Assembly (NCBI GenBank): GCA_963850345.1
Contig: CAWKKW010000002.1
Span: 1-64,000, forward strand
Reading direction: 5' to 3'
Source of the DNA: CAWKKW01 sp963850345
GTDB lineage: Bacteria > Acidobacteriota > Terriglobia > Terriglobales > Acidobacteriaceae
Length of the DNA: 64,000 nt
Both the position numbers and the translations under genes were made by a program. Within the stretch, counting starts at the first letter, position 1; the number at the start of each line of letters is the position of its first letter. Under the pieces are notes generated by a model. The model was not told the origin of the DNA. It saw nothing but the letters and a program-made list of their open reading frames with translations, and did not search any database. Shown here in pieces: positions 18,770 through 27,540 of this stretch.

Positions 18770-19816
18770 TCAACGTTTCGGCCGGGAAGCTACGCTTGCT
18801 TTCTGTCGAAGAGCTGACTTGCGCTCCAGAGCAGTAGACTTCCGAATGACTAACTCGGTCTCTACAACGTACTCGGCCCCTTGGTGCCGTTTGAGCTTGA
18901 GCATCCTGTCCAGGGATTCGAACGCCACCCTGCCCAACTGCTCTCGCGGCACCCGAATGGTCGTCAATGATGGCCGGACCAAAAACGAAAAGGGGATATC
19001 ATCAATTCCAACTACGGAGATGTCATTCGGGACGTTGATCCCCGCTTCTTCCAGCGCAATCATTGCCCCCATTGCGATCAGGTCGCTACCGCAGAAAATC
19101 ACGGTAGGCGTATTTTTTTTGGAGAGTATGGCCTGCACCGCGGACGCCCCTGCGTCTAAGTGATAGTCGCTGTAGGCCACAGGATCCGGATCCAGCCCTC
19201 TCTGCCTCAACCCGTTGACCAGCGCCTCTTTGATTGCACAGGCAGTTCTATTCGTTTTTGGACCCGCAATCACCGCGGCCCGGCGATGGCCAAGCGATGC
19301 GACGTGTTCAATGGCTTGAACCAGGCCCCGCTTGTAATCGGTCGTTACTCTACTTACCAACCGCTCGGTGCGCACAGGATTGCAAGTCACAACAGCAATC
19401 CCCTTGCCCGTCAGGGTCGAATTGAATCTGTCATCCAGCGAGGAAGTCATGACTGCAACGCCGCGCACTGAGTTCTCTACGAGCTTTTGGACCACCGATT
19501 CGCTGCGCTTCTCGCTATATTCTGTGTTCAGCAGCAGAACGTCAAAGCCATGGTCCCAAGCCGCGGCTTGAAAGCCGCGAATAATTTCAGAAAAGAATGG
19601 GTTTACAATCTCGGAAATCACGAGACCGAAGAGATCGCTCTTGCCGATTGCGAGTCGGCGAGCGTGCACATTTCGGTGATACTGTAATTCCTCTACAGCG
19701 GCCATCACTCGCTTGATGGTGCGGGCAGAGATGTAGGGGCTTTTGCTCAGTACACGAGAGACAGTTGCCGTGGATACCTTCGCAACCTTCGCGACCTCGT
19801 CCATCGTAGGAGGCAT
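18770..19816 (-). CDS. LacI family transcriptional regulator
   Basis: A 348-residue DNA-binding regulator. The N-terminal helix-turn-helix (residues 4-50: DEVAKVAKVSTATVSRVL) and hinge helix near HARRLA are typical LacI, followed by a periplasmic-binding-protein-like sensor domain (about 60-330) with the usual VVGIDDIPF segment near 265. It should repress catabolic genes until a sugar-like effector binds. It heads the minus-strand catabolic series and is divergent from the exported amidohydrolase, so it may control both. No strong ribosome-binding site is seen before the ATG at 19816. Confidence 0.9.
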   Translation of the reverse strand: MPPTMDEVAKVAKVSTATVSRVLSKSPYISARTIKRVMAAVEELQYHRNVHARRLAIGKSDLFGLVISEIVNPFFSEIIRGFQAAAWDHGFDVLLLNTEYSEKRSESVVQKLVENSVRGVAVMTSSLDDRFNSTLTGKGIAVVTCNPVRTERLVSRVTTDYKRGLVQAIEHVASLGHRRAAVIAGPKTNRTACAIKEALVNGLRQRGLDPDPVAYSDYHLDAGASAVQAILSKKNTPTVIFCGSDLIAMGAMIALEEAGINVPNDISVVGIDDIPFSFLVRPSLTTIRVPREQLGRVAFESLDRMLKLKRHQGAEYVVETELVIRKSTALERKSALRQKASVASRPKR

Positions 19817-20033
19817 AGTGGCTAACGATCAGAATACCTGGCTGGTGTGCTTAAGCGTCGGCGTCGAGGATGCGTCTGCGCTTGACGAGAACCGTAGAAT
19901 ACATCAAACGCATTTCAACCAGTAGACGAAATCATTCAACTACCTGGGAGCGCGCATTTCCATGCGGAGCTTCCGTACTCGGCGAAATTCGCGGAGCAAA
20001 CGAAATGCTCATTCACAATCAACGGGTCTCTCA

Positions 20034-22130
20034 ATGCAACCATACGATACACCGCGCCTCCTGCGTCGCTTCTGCATACTGTTCTCCGCAGCGGCACTGA
20101 TCGGGGTAAGTGCAGTAGTTCCACGAGGACTATCGCAGATTGGAAAAATCACTCCCCTGGTCACCAAGATCAGGACTGCGGCTGCTCATCCAGCTGACTT
20201 CGTGCTTGAAGACGCCCAGATCTATACCGAAGACGGTTCGCATCGAACGGTTGAAGCTCTGGCGGTTCGCGATGGAAGGATCGTGTTTGCCGGGACTACT
20301 GCCGAGGCAGCGAGCTACATCGGTCGTCGAACCAAGGTTGAGCGGGCCGGAGGCAAGTTAGTTTTGCCCGGACTGGTCGATGCGCATATCCATCCCATGG
20401 GCATTGTTGATTTCGGTGGCTGCAGTTTGAAGTCACAGGCGAAAACTCTGCAAGAGATCAGTAGCTTTGTTCGCGGTTGCGTCGAAAGTGCCCGATTGCC
20501 CGCGGGTCATTGGCTATCTGTGTCCGATTGGGAATACGGAGGCGGGAACCAAGCCGATCCTGCTCACCCTACTCTACGTGCAGCGCTGGACGCAGCTTCG
20601 ACTGACAACCCCATTGTCATGATGGGATGGGACGGACACCATGCTGCGTTCAACAGTGCCGCTCTGGCTTTGGCCAAAAACACAAAGGGAGAGGTGGTCG
20701 GGTATTCCAGAGATACGCTTGCGACTTACTTCTCCGTGTACAAGATCTATGTCGGAACCGATGTAAAAGGAGAGCCCACCGGAGACATTACAGATCAAGG
20801 ATGGCTTCCGCTGGACTGGAGCCAGATCAACAAAGACGAACACCAGAAGCTGCTCGACTCACCCGAGCGACTGGCGCAACGCATCAGTAGCGCCGGGATC
20901 ACCGCCCTGCAGGATGCAGATGCTCGAAAGCCGGGCTATGAGGTTTACGACAAACTCATCCAGAAGGGGCAACTTACCTTCCGGCTCAATCTCGATCAAT
21001 ATTTCCTGCCGCAGAGCTTCAGGAATGCCGACGGCGTGATCGATTACGACAAGCTATTCGCGGAAGCTAATCATATTCGCGACAAGTACGATGCAAATCC
21101 CCTGGTCCGGGCAGATGCTGTCAAAGTCTATGCAGATGGCGTTCCCGAAGCCAACCCGAATAATGTTCCCCCGACCTTAGGGAATTCGCCGCGGCCGGTT
21201 CCTTATCTCCAGCCTATCTTCAGCAAGGATGCTGAGGGTAAGTTGTCCGTCACAGGCTATGTCGACACTGCTTCTCCCGTGTGCGGATATGTGCGAGCGA
21301 AGCCTCAGGAGTATTCCACTCAAGCGCAGATCTCGGAGTTCACCAAGTTGTATGGTTATCATCCGGGACAGTGCGCCATATCGTATGGTGTCCCGGAGAT
21401 GCCGCCCGCGATTTTTGCTGACTATATAAAGCGTGCTCATCTGGCAGGCTATACGATTCATATCCATACCATCAGCGACGAGGCCGTTCACATGGGCCTC
21501 GATGCGATTGAGGCAGCCCGAGCGGCAGACGGCAACTCTTCACGACCCGACACGCTTGCCCATCTTCAGTTCGTAATGCCCGAAGATGTCATACGTATGG
21601 GCAAGGACCATCTCTATCTCGCATTTACTTACAGTTGGATTTATGCCGAGCCTGCTGGATATGACCTGAGCATTGTTCCGTTCTTCGACAAGGTTTTGGG
21701 GAACAGCTACGAAGCCTTTCACAACCCAAATAGCTATTATGAGAAAAATACGTATCCAACGAAGACGGCCAGTCAAGCAGGAGCCATTCTGGTAGCTGGC
21801 TCGGATGCACCCGTGCTCACCAAGGATCCACAGCCGTTCGTCAATATGGAGTTTGGAGTTACGCGGGCGCGGCATGGACTGCCCCCGATGAGTCCTCAGC
21901 AGCGTCTCAACATTCGGGATCTGATCGACGCTTACACGATCAACGGAGCCCATGCCCTAAACCGAGCAGCGGACATTGGCTCCATTGAGGTCGGCAAATC
22001 GGCGGACTTCATCATTGTGGACCAGAATATCCTCACGCTGGCGGATCAGGGCCATGCCGAGAAGATAGGAGACACGAAAGTGCTGGAAACGTGGTTCATG
22101 GGTAAGAAGGTGTACTCCTCTTCCCAGTAA
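20034..22130 (+). CDS. Exported YtcJ-like amidohydrolase
   Basis: A 698-residue metal-dependent hydrolase of the amidohydrolase superfamily (Amidohydro_3). A signal peptide with hydrophobic core FCILFSAAALIG lies at residues 10-30. Metal motifs follow the family order: HIHP (first histidine pair), the IHIH segment, AHLQF and the AGSDAP aspartate near the C-terminus, then the ADFI composite-domain tail. YtcJ relatives hydrolyse amide or imide bonds in unknown substrates, here probably in the periplasm. An upstream in-frame ATG at 19962 with a distant GGGAG would add 24 basic residues before the signal core. I prefer 20034. It is divergent from the lacI-type gene. Confidence 0.8.
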   Translation: MQPYDTPRLLRRFCILFSAAALIGVSAVVPRGLSQIGKITPLVTKIRTAAAHPADFVLEDAQIYTEDGSHRTVEALAVRDGRIVFAGTTAEAASYIGRRTKVERAGGKLVLPGLVDAHIHPMGIVDFGGCSLKSQAKTLQEISSFVRGCVESARLPAGHWLSVSDWEYGGGNQADPAHPTLRAALDAASTDNPIVMMGWDGHHAAFNSAALALAKNTKGEVVGYSRDTLATYFSVYKIYVGTDVKGEPTGDITDQGWLPLDWSQINKDEHQKLLDSPERLAQRISSAGITALQDADARKPGYEVYDKLIQKGQLTFRLNLDQYFLPQSFRNADGVIDYDKLFAEANHIRDKYDANPLVRADAVKVYADGVPEANPNNVPPTLGNSPRPVPYLQPIFSKDAEGKLSVTGYVDTASPVCGYVRAKPQEYSTQAQISEFTKLYGYHPGQCAISYGVPEMPPAIFADYIKRAHLAGYTIHIHTISDEAVHMGLDAIEAARAADGNSSRPDTLAHLQFVMPEDVIRMGKDHLYLAFTYSWIYAEPAGYDLSIVPFFDKVLGNSYEAFHNPNSYYEKNTYPTKTASQAGAILVAGSDAPVLTKDPQPFVNMEFGVTRARHGLPPMSPQQRLNIRDLIDAYTINGAHALNRAADIGSIEVGKSADFIIVDQNILTLADQGHAEKIGDTKVLETWFMGKKVYSSSQ

Positions 22131-22168
22131 GGATCGCGCTGCGGAGTAAGTACTGGGCGCGAGGATGG

Positions 22169-22897
22169 TCAGTTGGCAAGAACCACCAGGACCAGGAACG
22201 ATCCTTCGGTGATCCTGATGGCGGCATGCTCTTCTCGGCTAATCGCGAGTGTGTCCCATGATTCCAGTGGAATCGTAACGGTGTCTGTTCTCGCTACAGC
22301 ATTGCTATTTTCGGAGCTTAAGGTTCTGACGTGTACAAGCGCTTCACAGTTGTCTTCTGAATCCTGGACAGGCGTGAAATCGATCGGCTGTCCCATAACA
22401 TTGATTTGCATGAGCTGAAGCCGCAACCGTTCGGCATGACCTGCTTCCTCCAGCAACACTTCGACACCTTCTTGGCTGCGTCGACTGTGAGAGCTGAACA
22501 CCCGCGGCGAACGGCCGCTCCTGGGTGTAGCCCTCGCGTAGGCGACCAACGTGTCGCTTGGCGCAATCAGCCGATAAGACCCATTCGGGGGAAGATAGGC
22601 GACGCAGACATGATCATGACCAGCGCTCACCGCCGACATTTCGAACGAAGCTGCTGTATTCTCGGAGCCATGTTCGCTCATCGTGAGTTCTATGTTTCCT
22701 GACAGAACCACGATCAGGACTTCATCTTCCTCGGCGTGCCCATCGATTACAGACTTGGCCTCGAAGTGATAGATCCTCAACGAACGCAAGCTCGCAAAAC
22801 CCGTTTGTGACTTGTCTATATCGACTGGGCGTTGAACGGCGTCGGGCACTCCCGGTATGTCGATTCTGCGATCGAAGTCGGCCTTGATAAGTTTCAT
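22169..22897 (-). CDS. Bicupin protein, IolB/KduI-like
   Basis: A 242-residue protein with two cupin-like halves. The first half has HAEEDEVLIVVLSG near residues 55-68, similar to the isomerase family that includes 5-deoxyglucuronate isomerase (IolB) and 5-keto-4-deoxyuronate isomerase (KduI). The second half is less typical and the metal site is incomplete to my eye. The ATG at 22897 overlaps the stop of the GH4 gene (TGATG), so translation is coupled. That makes a role in uronic-acid metabolism attractive, but the family call is tentative. HutD-type cupins are an alternative. Confidence 0.6.
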   Translation of the reverse strand: MKLIKADFDRRIDIPGVPDAVQRPVDIDKSQTGFASLRSLRIYHFEAKSVIDGHAEEDEVLIVVLSGNIELTMSEHGSENTAASFEMSAVSAGHDHVCVAYLPPNGSYRLIAPSDTLVAYARATPRSGRSPRVFSSHSRRSQEGVEVLLEEAGHAERLRLQLMQINVMGQPIDFTPVQDSEDNCEALVHVRTLSSENSNAVARTDTVTIPLESWDTLAISREEHAAIRITEGSFLVLVVLAN

Positions 22898-24285
22898 CAC
22901 GCCGGTACCGCTTGGACGAATTGGGGAAGATGCACCTTATGTGCTTCGATAAGGTCGCGCGCAAGGGCAGCAGCAGCATCGGGGTCGCTGACTGAACCGT
23001 CTGTCAACAGTGCTTCTACGAATAGATCGAAGCTCCCAGTAAGTGCCGCCTCGACGGTTACCTCTATCGCGGAAATTTTTGACAGCAGCTTAGCAGTGAG
23101 AGCCGGCGGCAGAGCGCTTGATTGCAGCGGCATAAAACCCGCTGCTCCGGCTGCCGCAGGCATCTCGAGCACCGCATACCCAGGCAGATCCGGGACTGCG
23201 CCATTGTTGGGCATGTTCACAGAGAAGACGTGCTTTTGATCGAGCAGGTGCGACTGCATAATTTGGACCAAGAGCTCAGACTCACCGGGCACATTATCGA
23301 AGTACGATGCAGGCAAGGGATCCGCCGACCGCGCGACCTCCAGCATCTCGTCAAACCATTGATCGCCCAGGGCAATCCGACCGTCGATGGAAAATGCATC
23401 AACCCCAAGCGTTCGCCCGTAATACTGACCACCAGGGAAACGCTCTGGATAAAACTCGGTGATGTGTCGATCCATAGCAACCGGGAATACACCATAGCGC
23501 TCAAAGATTGACCAGGCGAACGGGTCATCGGAGTAGCGCGGCGCGCGCCCGATGACGGTGTTCGGCCAATCGGTCTTATCGCGAATCTCCTTGGCCACCA
23601 GAGGCCTCTGTTCTGTCGCTCGTGCTTGCAGCAATGGCCTCGCGTCCTCACCGTTGCATCGGATGTCGGTGAGGAAAGTGAGATGATTGAGGCCGACTCC
23701 AAAGCTCGTGATGCTGCCTTCTTCCTTGCCCAGAAAGCGGGCCAGCACATTTTCTACATAGTGCACTCCATGGCAGAGACCGATTACCGGTACGCCGGTC
23801 TTCACTCTTATGGCGCGACACACTGCCGTCATCGGGTTGGAGTAGTTGAAGAAGAAGGCCCGGGGACATAACTCTTTCACGTCTTCGGCAATCGCCACCA
23901 TTTGCGGAATCATTCGCATCGCGCGCGAGATTCCTCCCGGCATCATCGTATCGCCAACCGGCTGATAGATTCCGTGTTTGCGAGGGACCTGGACGTCGAG
24001 TTCCCAGCCACGACGTCCGCCGACCGCAATGGTAGTTACAACAAAATCGGCGTTCGGTAAAACTTCGCGGCGATCGGTGGTGGCTACTATTGGGAAGGTG
24101 ATGTTTTTAAAATCCATCATCTTGCGAACGAGCCGCTCGACGGCATCCAACGTATCTGGATCGATATCTACAAGCGCAAGTTCCCAGCGCTCAGCTTCTC
24201 CGCTCAGCATCAAGTCCGCTACAAGTCGTTGGGTAAAGACGGTACTCCCGGCTCCGATAAGCACGAGCTTGAAATGTTCCTTCAA
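22897..24285 (-). CDS. Glycoside hydrolase family 4, CHG-motif (alpha-glucuronidase/galacturonidase-like)
   Basis: A 462-residue NAD- and Mn-dependent glycosidase. The N-terminal GAGST motif (11-15) binds NAD. C171 and H172 in LCHGV and H201 in GLNHLTF are the metal ligands, and NYSNPM is conserved. In GH4 the four residues starting at the cysteine separate activities; CHG is the type seen in alpha-glucuronidases, against CHS/CHE for galactosidases/glucosidases and CN for phospho-glucosidases. The start is TTG at 24285, with GGAG seven bases upstream, giving the normal family N-terminus. The longer frame to 24336 adds an unrelated leader. Overlap with the cupin gene suggests a joint pathway. 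Confidence 0.85.
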   Translation of the reverse strand: MKEHFKLVLIGAGSTVFTQRLVADLMLSGEAERWELALVDIDPDTLDAVERLVRKMMDFKNITFPIVATTDRREVLPNADFVVTTIAVGGRRGWELDVQVPRKHGIYQPVGDTMMPGGISRAMRMIPQMVAIAEDVKELCPRAFFFNYSNPMTAVCRAIRVKTGVPVIGLCHGVHYVENVLARFLGKEEGSITSFGVGLNHLTFLTDIRCNGEDARPLLQARATEQRPLVAKEIRDKTDWPNTVIGRAPRYSDDPFAWSIFERYGVFPVAMDRHITEFYPERFPGGQYYGRTLGVDAFSIDGRIALGDQWFDEMLEVARSADPLPASYFDNVPGESELLVQIMQSHLLDQKHVFSVNMPNNGAVPDLPGYAVLEMPAAAGAAGFMPLQSSALPPALTAKLLSKISAIEVTVEAALTGSFDLFVEALLTDGSVSDPDAAAALARDLIEAHKVHLPQFVQAVPA

Positions 24286-24409
24286 GATGAATCTCCGTGG
24301 CTTGTTAGAAGGGTTGGTCCAACCCTCCCGTGTCACTCTATCATGCCGATGTTGGCCGGGTAGAGAGCCGGTCGGCCATCGTTCCGCTGTAATGAAATCC
24401 AGTCATCCT

Positions 24410-25399
24410 TCAGGGTCTTAATGCTGCTGCAGGATTGATCGCGTCGCTGGGCGTGTTGCCCTGTAGAACTTCCAGGGCATTTCTAGCCGCGCGCAGAGCT
24501 GCTCCAACCTTTCCTCCACGAGTCAGTCCCGCCTGGTGAGGAGTAAGCACGACATTCTCGAGAGCAAACAAAGGAGACTCGAACAGCGGTTCGATCTCGA
24601 ATACATCGAGGCCTGCGCCGGCAATTTGATCCGCGAGCAATGCCGCCAGCAACGCATCCTGATCGATGAGTTCACCTCTGGCAATATTTATCAGGAAAGC
24701 CGATGGCTTCATCAGACTCAGCGCCCTGGCATCAATCATGTGCCGCGTCTCAGGCGTGAGCGAGGCAAACAAGCATACAATATCCGCGTTTCTCAACAGA
24801 TCGTCGAGCGGCCGGTACTCGATCGCTAGTTCCCTTGCAAGTGCCGCGTCAGCAGTTCGCGTGTGCACCACAATCCGCACACCGAAAGCACGTAAGCGCT
24901 TGACAAAGGCTTTGGCTATCTGGCCCAGTCCAATGACGCCAACCGTGGATCCATGCACATCCATGCTGGTATGAGTGCGCCCAGCCCAATGGCCGGTCCG
25001 CAGGGCGCGATCGCCGGTCAGGATCTGGCGCACTACGCACAACATTAATCCGATCGCAAACTCAGCGCACTGCTCCGCGTTGACGCCTTTAACGTTTGTC
25101 ACCAGCACGCCGCGGCGAGTGGCCTCGTCAATCTGTACGTTGTCAGAGCCTGACGTGTGTAGCGCAATCACTCGCAGATTCGGCGCAAGTGCTAAGGCTG
25201 TGGCGTCGGTATTGGCTACGCGTCCCATGATGACGGCGTTAGCCTGTTTCAAGGCAGCACGGTCTGTGGGATTGAGGTCTACCCAGGGCGTGAGTTCCGG
25301 AATGTAAGTGATGAGGTGGCCTGATGTTTTCAGCATCGCCACTGCTTCAGGCATGGTATGGAAGCTGTCTGAAATAACGAGGACGCGGAATGGTTCCAT
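24410..25399 (-). CDS. D-isomer-specific 2-hydroxyacid dehydrogenase
   Basis: A 329-residue NAD(P)-dependent dehydrogenase of the SerA/GhrB group. The nucleotide-binding GLGQIA motif is near residue 155. The catalytic set is an arginine in the LFASLTPETRH region, the glutamate of ARGELID and the histidine of TPHQAGLT. It should reduce or oxidise short 2-keto/2-hydroxy acids such as hydroxypyruvate, glyoxylate or a sugar-derived keto acid. ATG 25399 is supported by AAGGA upstream and by the family N-terminus; the longer frame to 25537 has a Cys/Arg-rich leader without homology. It lies between the GH4 gene and the divergent dehydratase. Confidence 0.85.
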   Translation of the reverse strand: MEPFRVLVISDSFHTMPEAVAMLKTSGHLITYIPELTPWVDLNPTDRAALKQANAVIMGRVANTDATALALAPNLRVIALHTSGSDNVQIDEATRRGVLVTNVKGVNAEQCAEFAIGLMLCVVRQILTGDRALRTGHWAGRTHTSMDVHGSTVGVIGLGQIAKAFVKRLRAFGVRIVVHTRTADAALARELAIEYRPLDDLLRNADIVCLFASLTPETRHMIDARALSLMKPSAFLINIARGELIDQDALLAALLADQIAGAGLDVFEIEPLFESPLFALENVVLTPHQAGLTRGGKVGAALRAARNALEVLQGNTPSDAINPAAALRP

Positions 25400-25730
25400 A
25401 CGTTTCCTTGAGGTTGCACCCTGAATTGCCGGCTCGTGGAATACTGCAGCAGGCAGGCAATCGCATGCGCATGCCCGTCTCCGCATCATAACCGCAACCG
25501 CGCTTAGAATCGAAGCCTCGTACACATCGGGAACCAACAGCGGTTCGGCTAGAGGGTCGCTTGACTAGTGTTTAGAGCGGGTCTTAGCATGATCGTCCGC
25601 CAACGATTTAAAGATCAGTAAGCCTCTGGGCGCGCACGCGCACAGTCACTCGCCTCAAAAGTGTACAAGCAGCAGCAATCCTGAACTGAGAGCGCCGCAA
25701 GATCCGTCAAGAAGAAAGGTCTGGGAGAAG

Positions 25731-27458
25731 ATGACCGAGAAAAAGCAACTAAGAAGCCAATCATGGTTCGCGCGGCAAGATAAGAACGGATTCTATTACC
25801 GCTCCTGGTTGAAGAATCGAGGCTTCCCGCAGGATCAATTTGATGGTCGTCCGGTAATCGGAATTTGCAATACCTGGTCGGAACTAACTCCGTGTAACAC
25901 GCATTTCAAAACAATTGCGGATCATGTGCGCTGGGGTGTGCTTGAGGCTGGCGGCTTTCCGCTTGAGTTCCCCGTCATGTCGTTGGGCGAGACCATGCTG
26001 CGCCCAACTGCAATGCTCTATCGCAATCTGGCTTCCATGGATGTAGAAGAATCCATACGAGCCAACCCGCTGGACGGCGTTGTGCTGCTGATGGGCTGCG
26101 ACAAAACGACCCCGGCGCTGCTCATGGGAGCGGCCAGCGTAGACGTTCCGACGATTGGCATTTCAGGCGGCCCGATGCTGCGCGGCGTCTACAAGGGCAC
26201 TTATATAGGCTCGGGAACCAACACCATTTCAATGAGCGAGCAACTTCGCTCGGGTGAGATTACTCTTTCCGACTATCACGAGGCGGAAGCATGCATGCAC
26301 CGTTCGCAGGGGCACTGCATGACCATGGGCACAGCCTCCACGATGGCTTGCCTGGTGGAGGCTCTCGGGATTGGCATGCCTGGGAACGCTGCGATTCCAG
26401 CCGTGGATGCCCGACGCAATCTGCTTTCTCGTGAGGCTGGCCGACGCATCGTGGAGATGGTCAGGCAAGACGTGGTTATGTCCAAGGTCATCACTCGCGC
26501 CGCGCTCGAGAATGCTATTCGAGTCAATGCAGCTATAGGCGGATCTACCAATGCTGTAATCCATCTGATTGCTCTGGCCCGCCGGATCGGCCTCAAACTT
26601 GACCTCGACGATTGGGATGCGCTCGGGCGCGGAGTGCCTTGTCTGCTCGACATCATGCCGTCTGGACACTACCTTATGGAGGACTTCTTCGAGGCCGGCG
26701 GCTTACCGGCAATTCTTCGCGAGTTAGGAGAACATGATCTGCTGCATAAAGAGGCGCTTACGGTGAATGGGCGTTCTATTTGGGACAACAATCAGGACGC
26801 GCCGTGCTGGAATCGAGATGTGATCCACCAATTCGAGTCACCTCTGAAGCCTCACGGCGGCATCGCTGTGCTCAAGGGGAATCTCGCGCCGGACGGAGCG
26901 GTCTTGAAGCCGTCTGCCGCATCGCCTTCCCTGATCAAGCACACGGGTCGGGCAGTGGTGTTTGAGTCCATCGAAGATCTTCATGCGCGGATCAATGACG
27001 ACTTGTTAGACATAGACGAGCACTGCGTTATGGTGCTCAAGAACTGCGGCCCGAAAGGCTACCCCGGCATGGCGGAGGTCGGAAACCTTCCTCTCCCACC
27101 AAAACTTTTGAAGCGCGGAATCAACGACATGGTCCGTATCTCGGATGCTCGCATGTCTGGTACAGCCTACGGCACCGTGGTGCTGCATTGCGCCCCGGAG
27201 GCTGCAGCGGGTGGACCGCTCGCTCTTGTTCAGAACGGCGATCTGATCACGCTTGATGTGGAAGCCCGTACTCTGTCACTGCTCGTTGATGAAGAGGAAC
27301 TGCAACGCCGACGCGCAGCGTGGGAGCCCACGTCGCCCAAGTCTGCTCGAGGATATGTGAAGCTCTATATCGAACATGTACTGCAGGCGAATGATGGGGC
27401 GGATTTCGATTTTCTCGTCGGCGGCAGCGGATCCGACGTGCCTCGCGATAACTTCTAA
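25731..27458 (+). CDS. IlvD/Edd family sugar-acid dehydratase
   Basis: A 575-residue iron-sulfur dehydratase. Cluster cysteines are visible at C55 (TPCN) or C46, C123 (MGCDK) and C196 (GHCMTMGTAST). The N-terminal sequence SWFARQDKNGFYYRSW and the overall length match the arabonate/xylonate/galactonate-type sugar-acid dehydratases better than branched-chain IlvD. The reaction would turn an aldonic acid into its 2-keto-3-deoxy form. A GGGAGAAG box lies directly before the ATG. No aldolase is seen beside it. Together with the GH4, cupin and 2-hydroxyacid dehydrogenase genes it suggests oxidative or uronic sugar breakdown. A strong hairpin follows the stop. Confidence 0.88.
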   Translation: MTEKKQLRSQSWFARQDKNGFYYRSWLKNRGFPQDQFDGRPVIGICNTWSELTPCNTHFKTIADHVRWGVLEAGGFPLEFPVMSLGETMLRPTAMLYRNLASMDVEESIRANPLDGVVLLMGCDKTTPALLMGAASVDVPTIGISGGPMLRGVYKGTYIGSGTNTISMSEQLRSGEITLSDYHEAEACMHRSQGHCMTMGTASTMACLVEALGIGMPGNAAIPAVDARRNLLSREAGRRIVEMVRQDVVMSKVITRAALENAIRVNAAIGGSTNAVIHLIALARRIGLKLDLDDWDALGRGVPCLLDIMPSGHYLMEDFFEAGGLPAILRELGEHDLLHKEALTVNGRSIWDNNQDAPCWNRDVIHQFESPLKPHGGIAVLKGNLAPDGAVLKPSAASPSLIKHTGRAVVFESIEDLHARINDDLLDIDEHCVMVLKNCGPKGYPGMAEVGNLPLPPKLLKRGINDMVRISDARMSGTAYGTVVLHCAPEAAAGGPLALVQNGDLITLDVEARTLSLLVDEEELQRRRAAWEPTSPKSARGYVKLYIEHVLQANDGADFDFLVGGSGSDVPRDNF

Positions 27459-27506
27459 GACGGCTCCCGGCAAACACGTCTAACAACGGGTTGTGTCAAG
27501 TTACAC

Positions 27507-27532
27507 GCGGTAGCTCCTTTTGGAGTTACCGC
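27507..27532 (+). terminator. Hairpin between convergent dehydratase and NodB-like genes
   Basis: An 11-bp stem (27507-27517 with 27522-27532) encloses a TTTT loop. One pair is G-U when read on the plus strand and would be A-C on minus, so it fits the dehydratase transcript better. No T-run follows, so termination is inferred from position and stem strength. Confidence 0.65.
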
Positions 27533-27540
27533 AGAAATGA

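Noticed and set aside
25641..25652. Alternating GCGCGCACGCGC tract upstream of the dehydratase
   Set aside because: Short alternating GC tract; no arms or repeats around it and nothing to support an operator.
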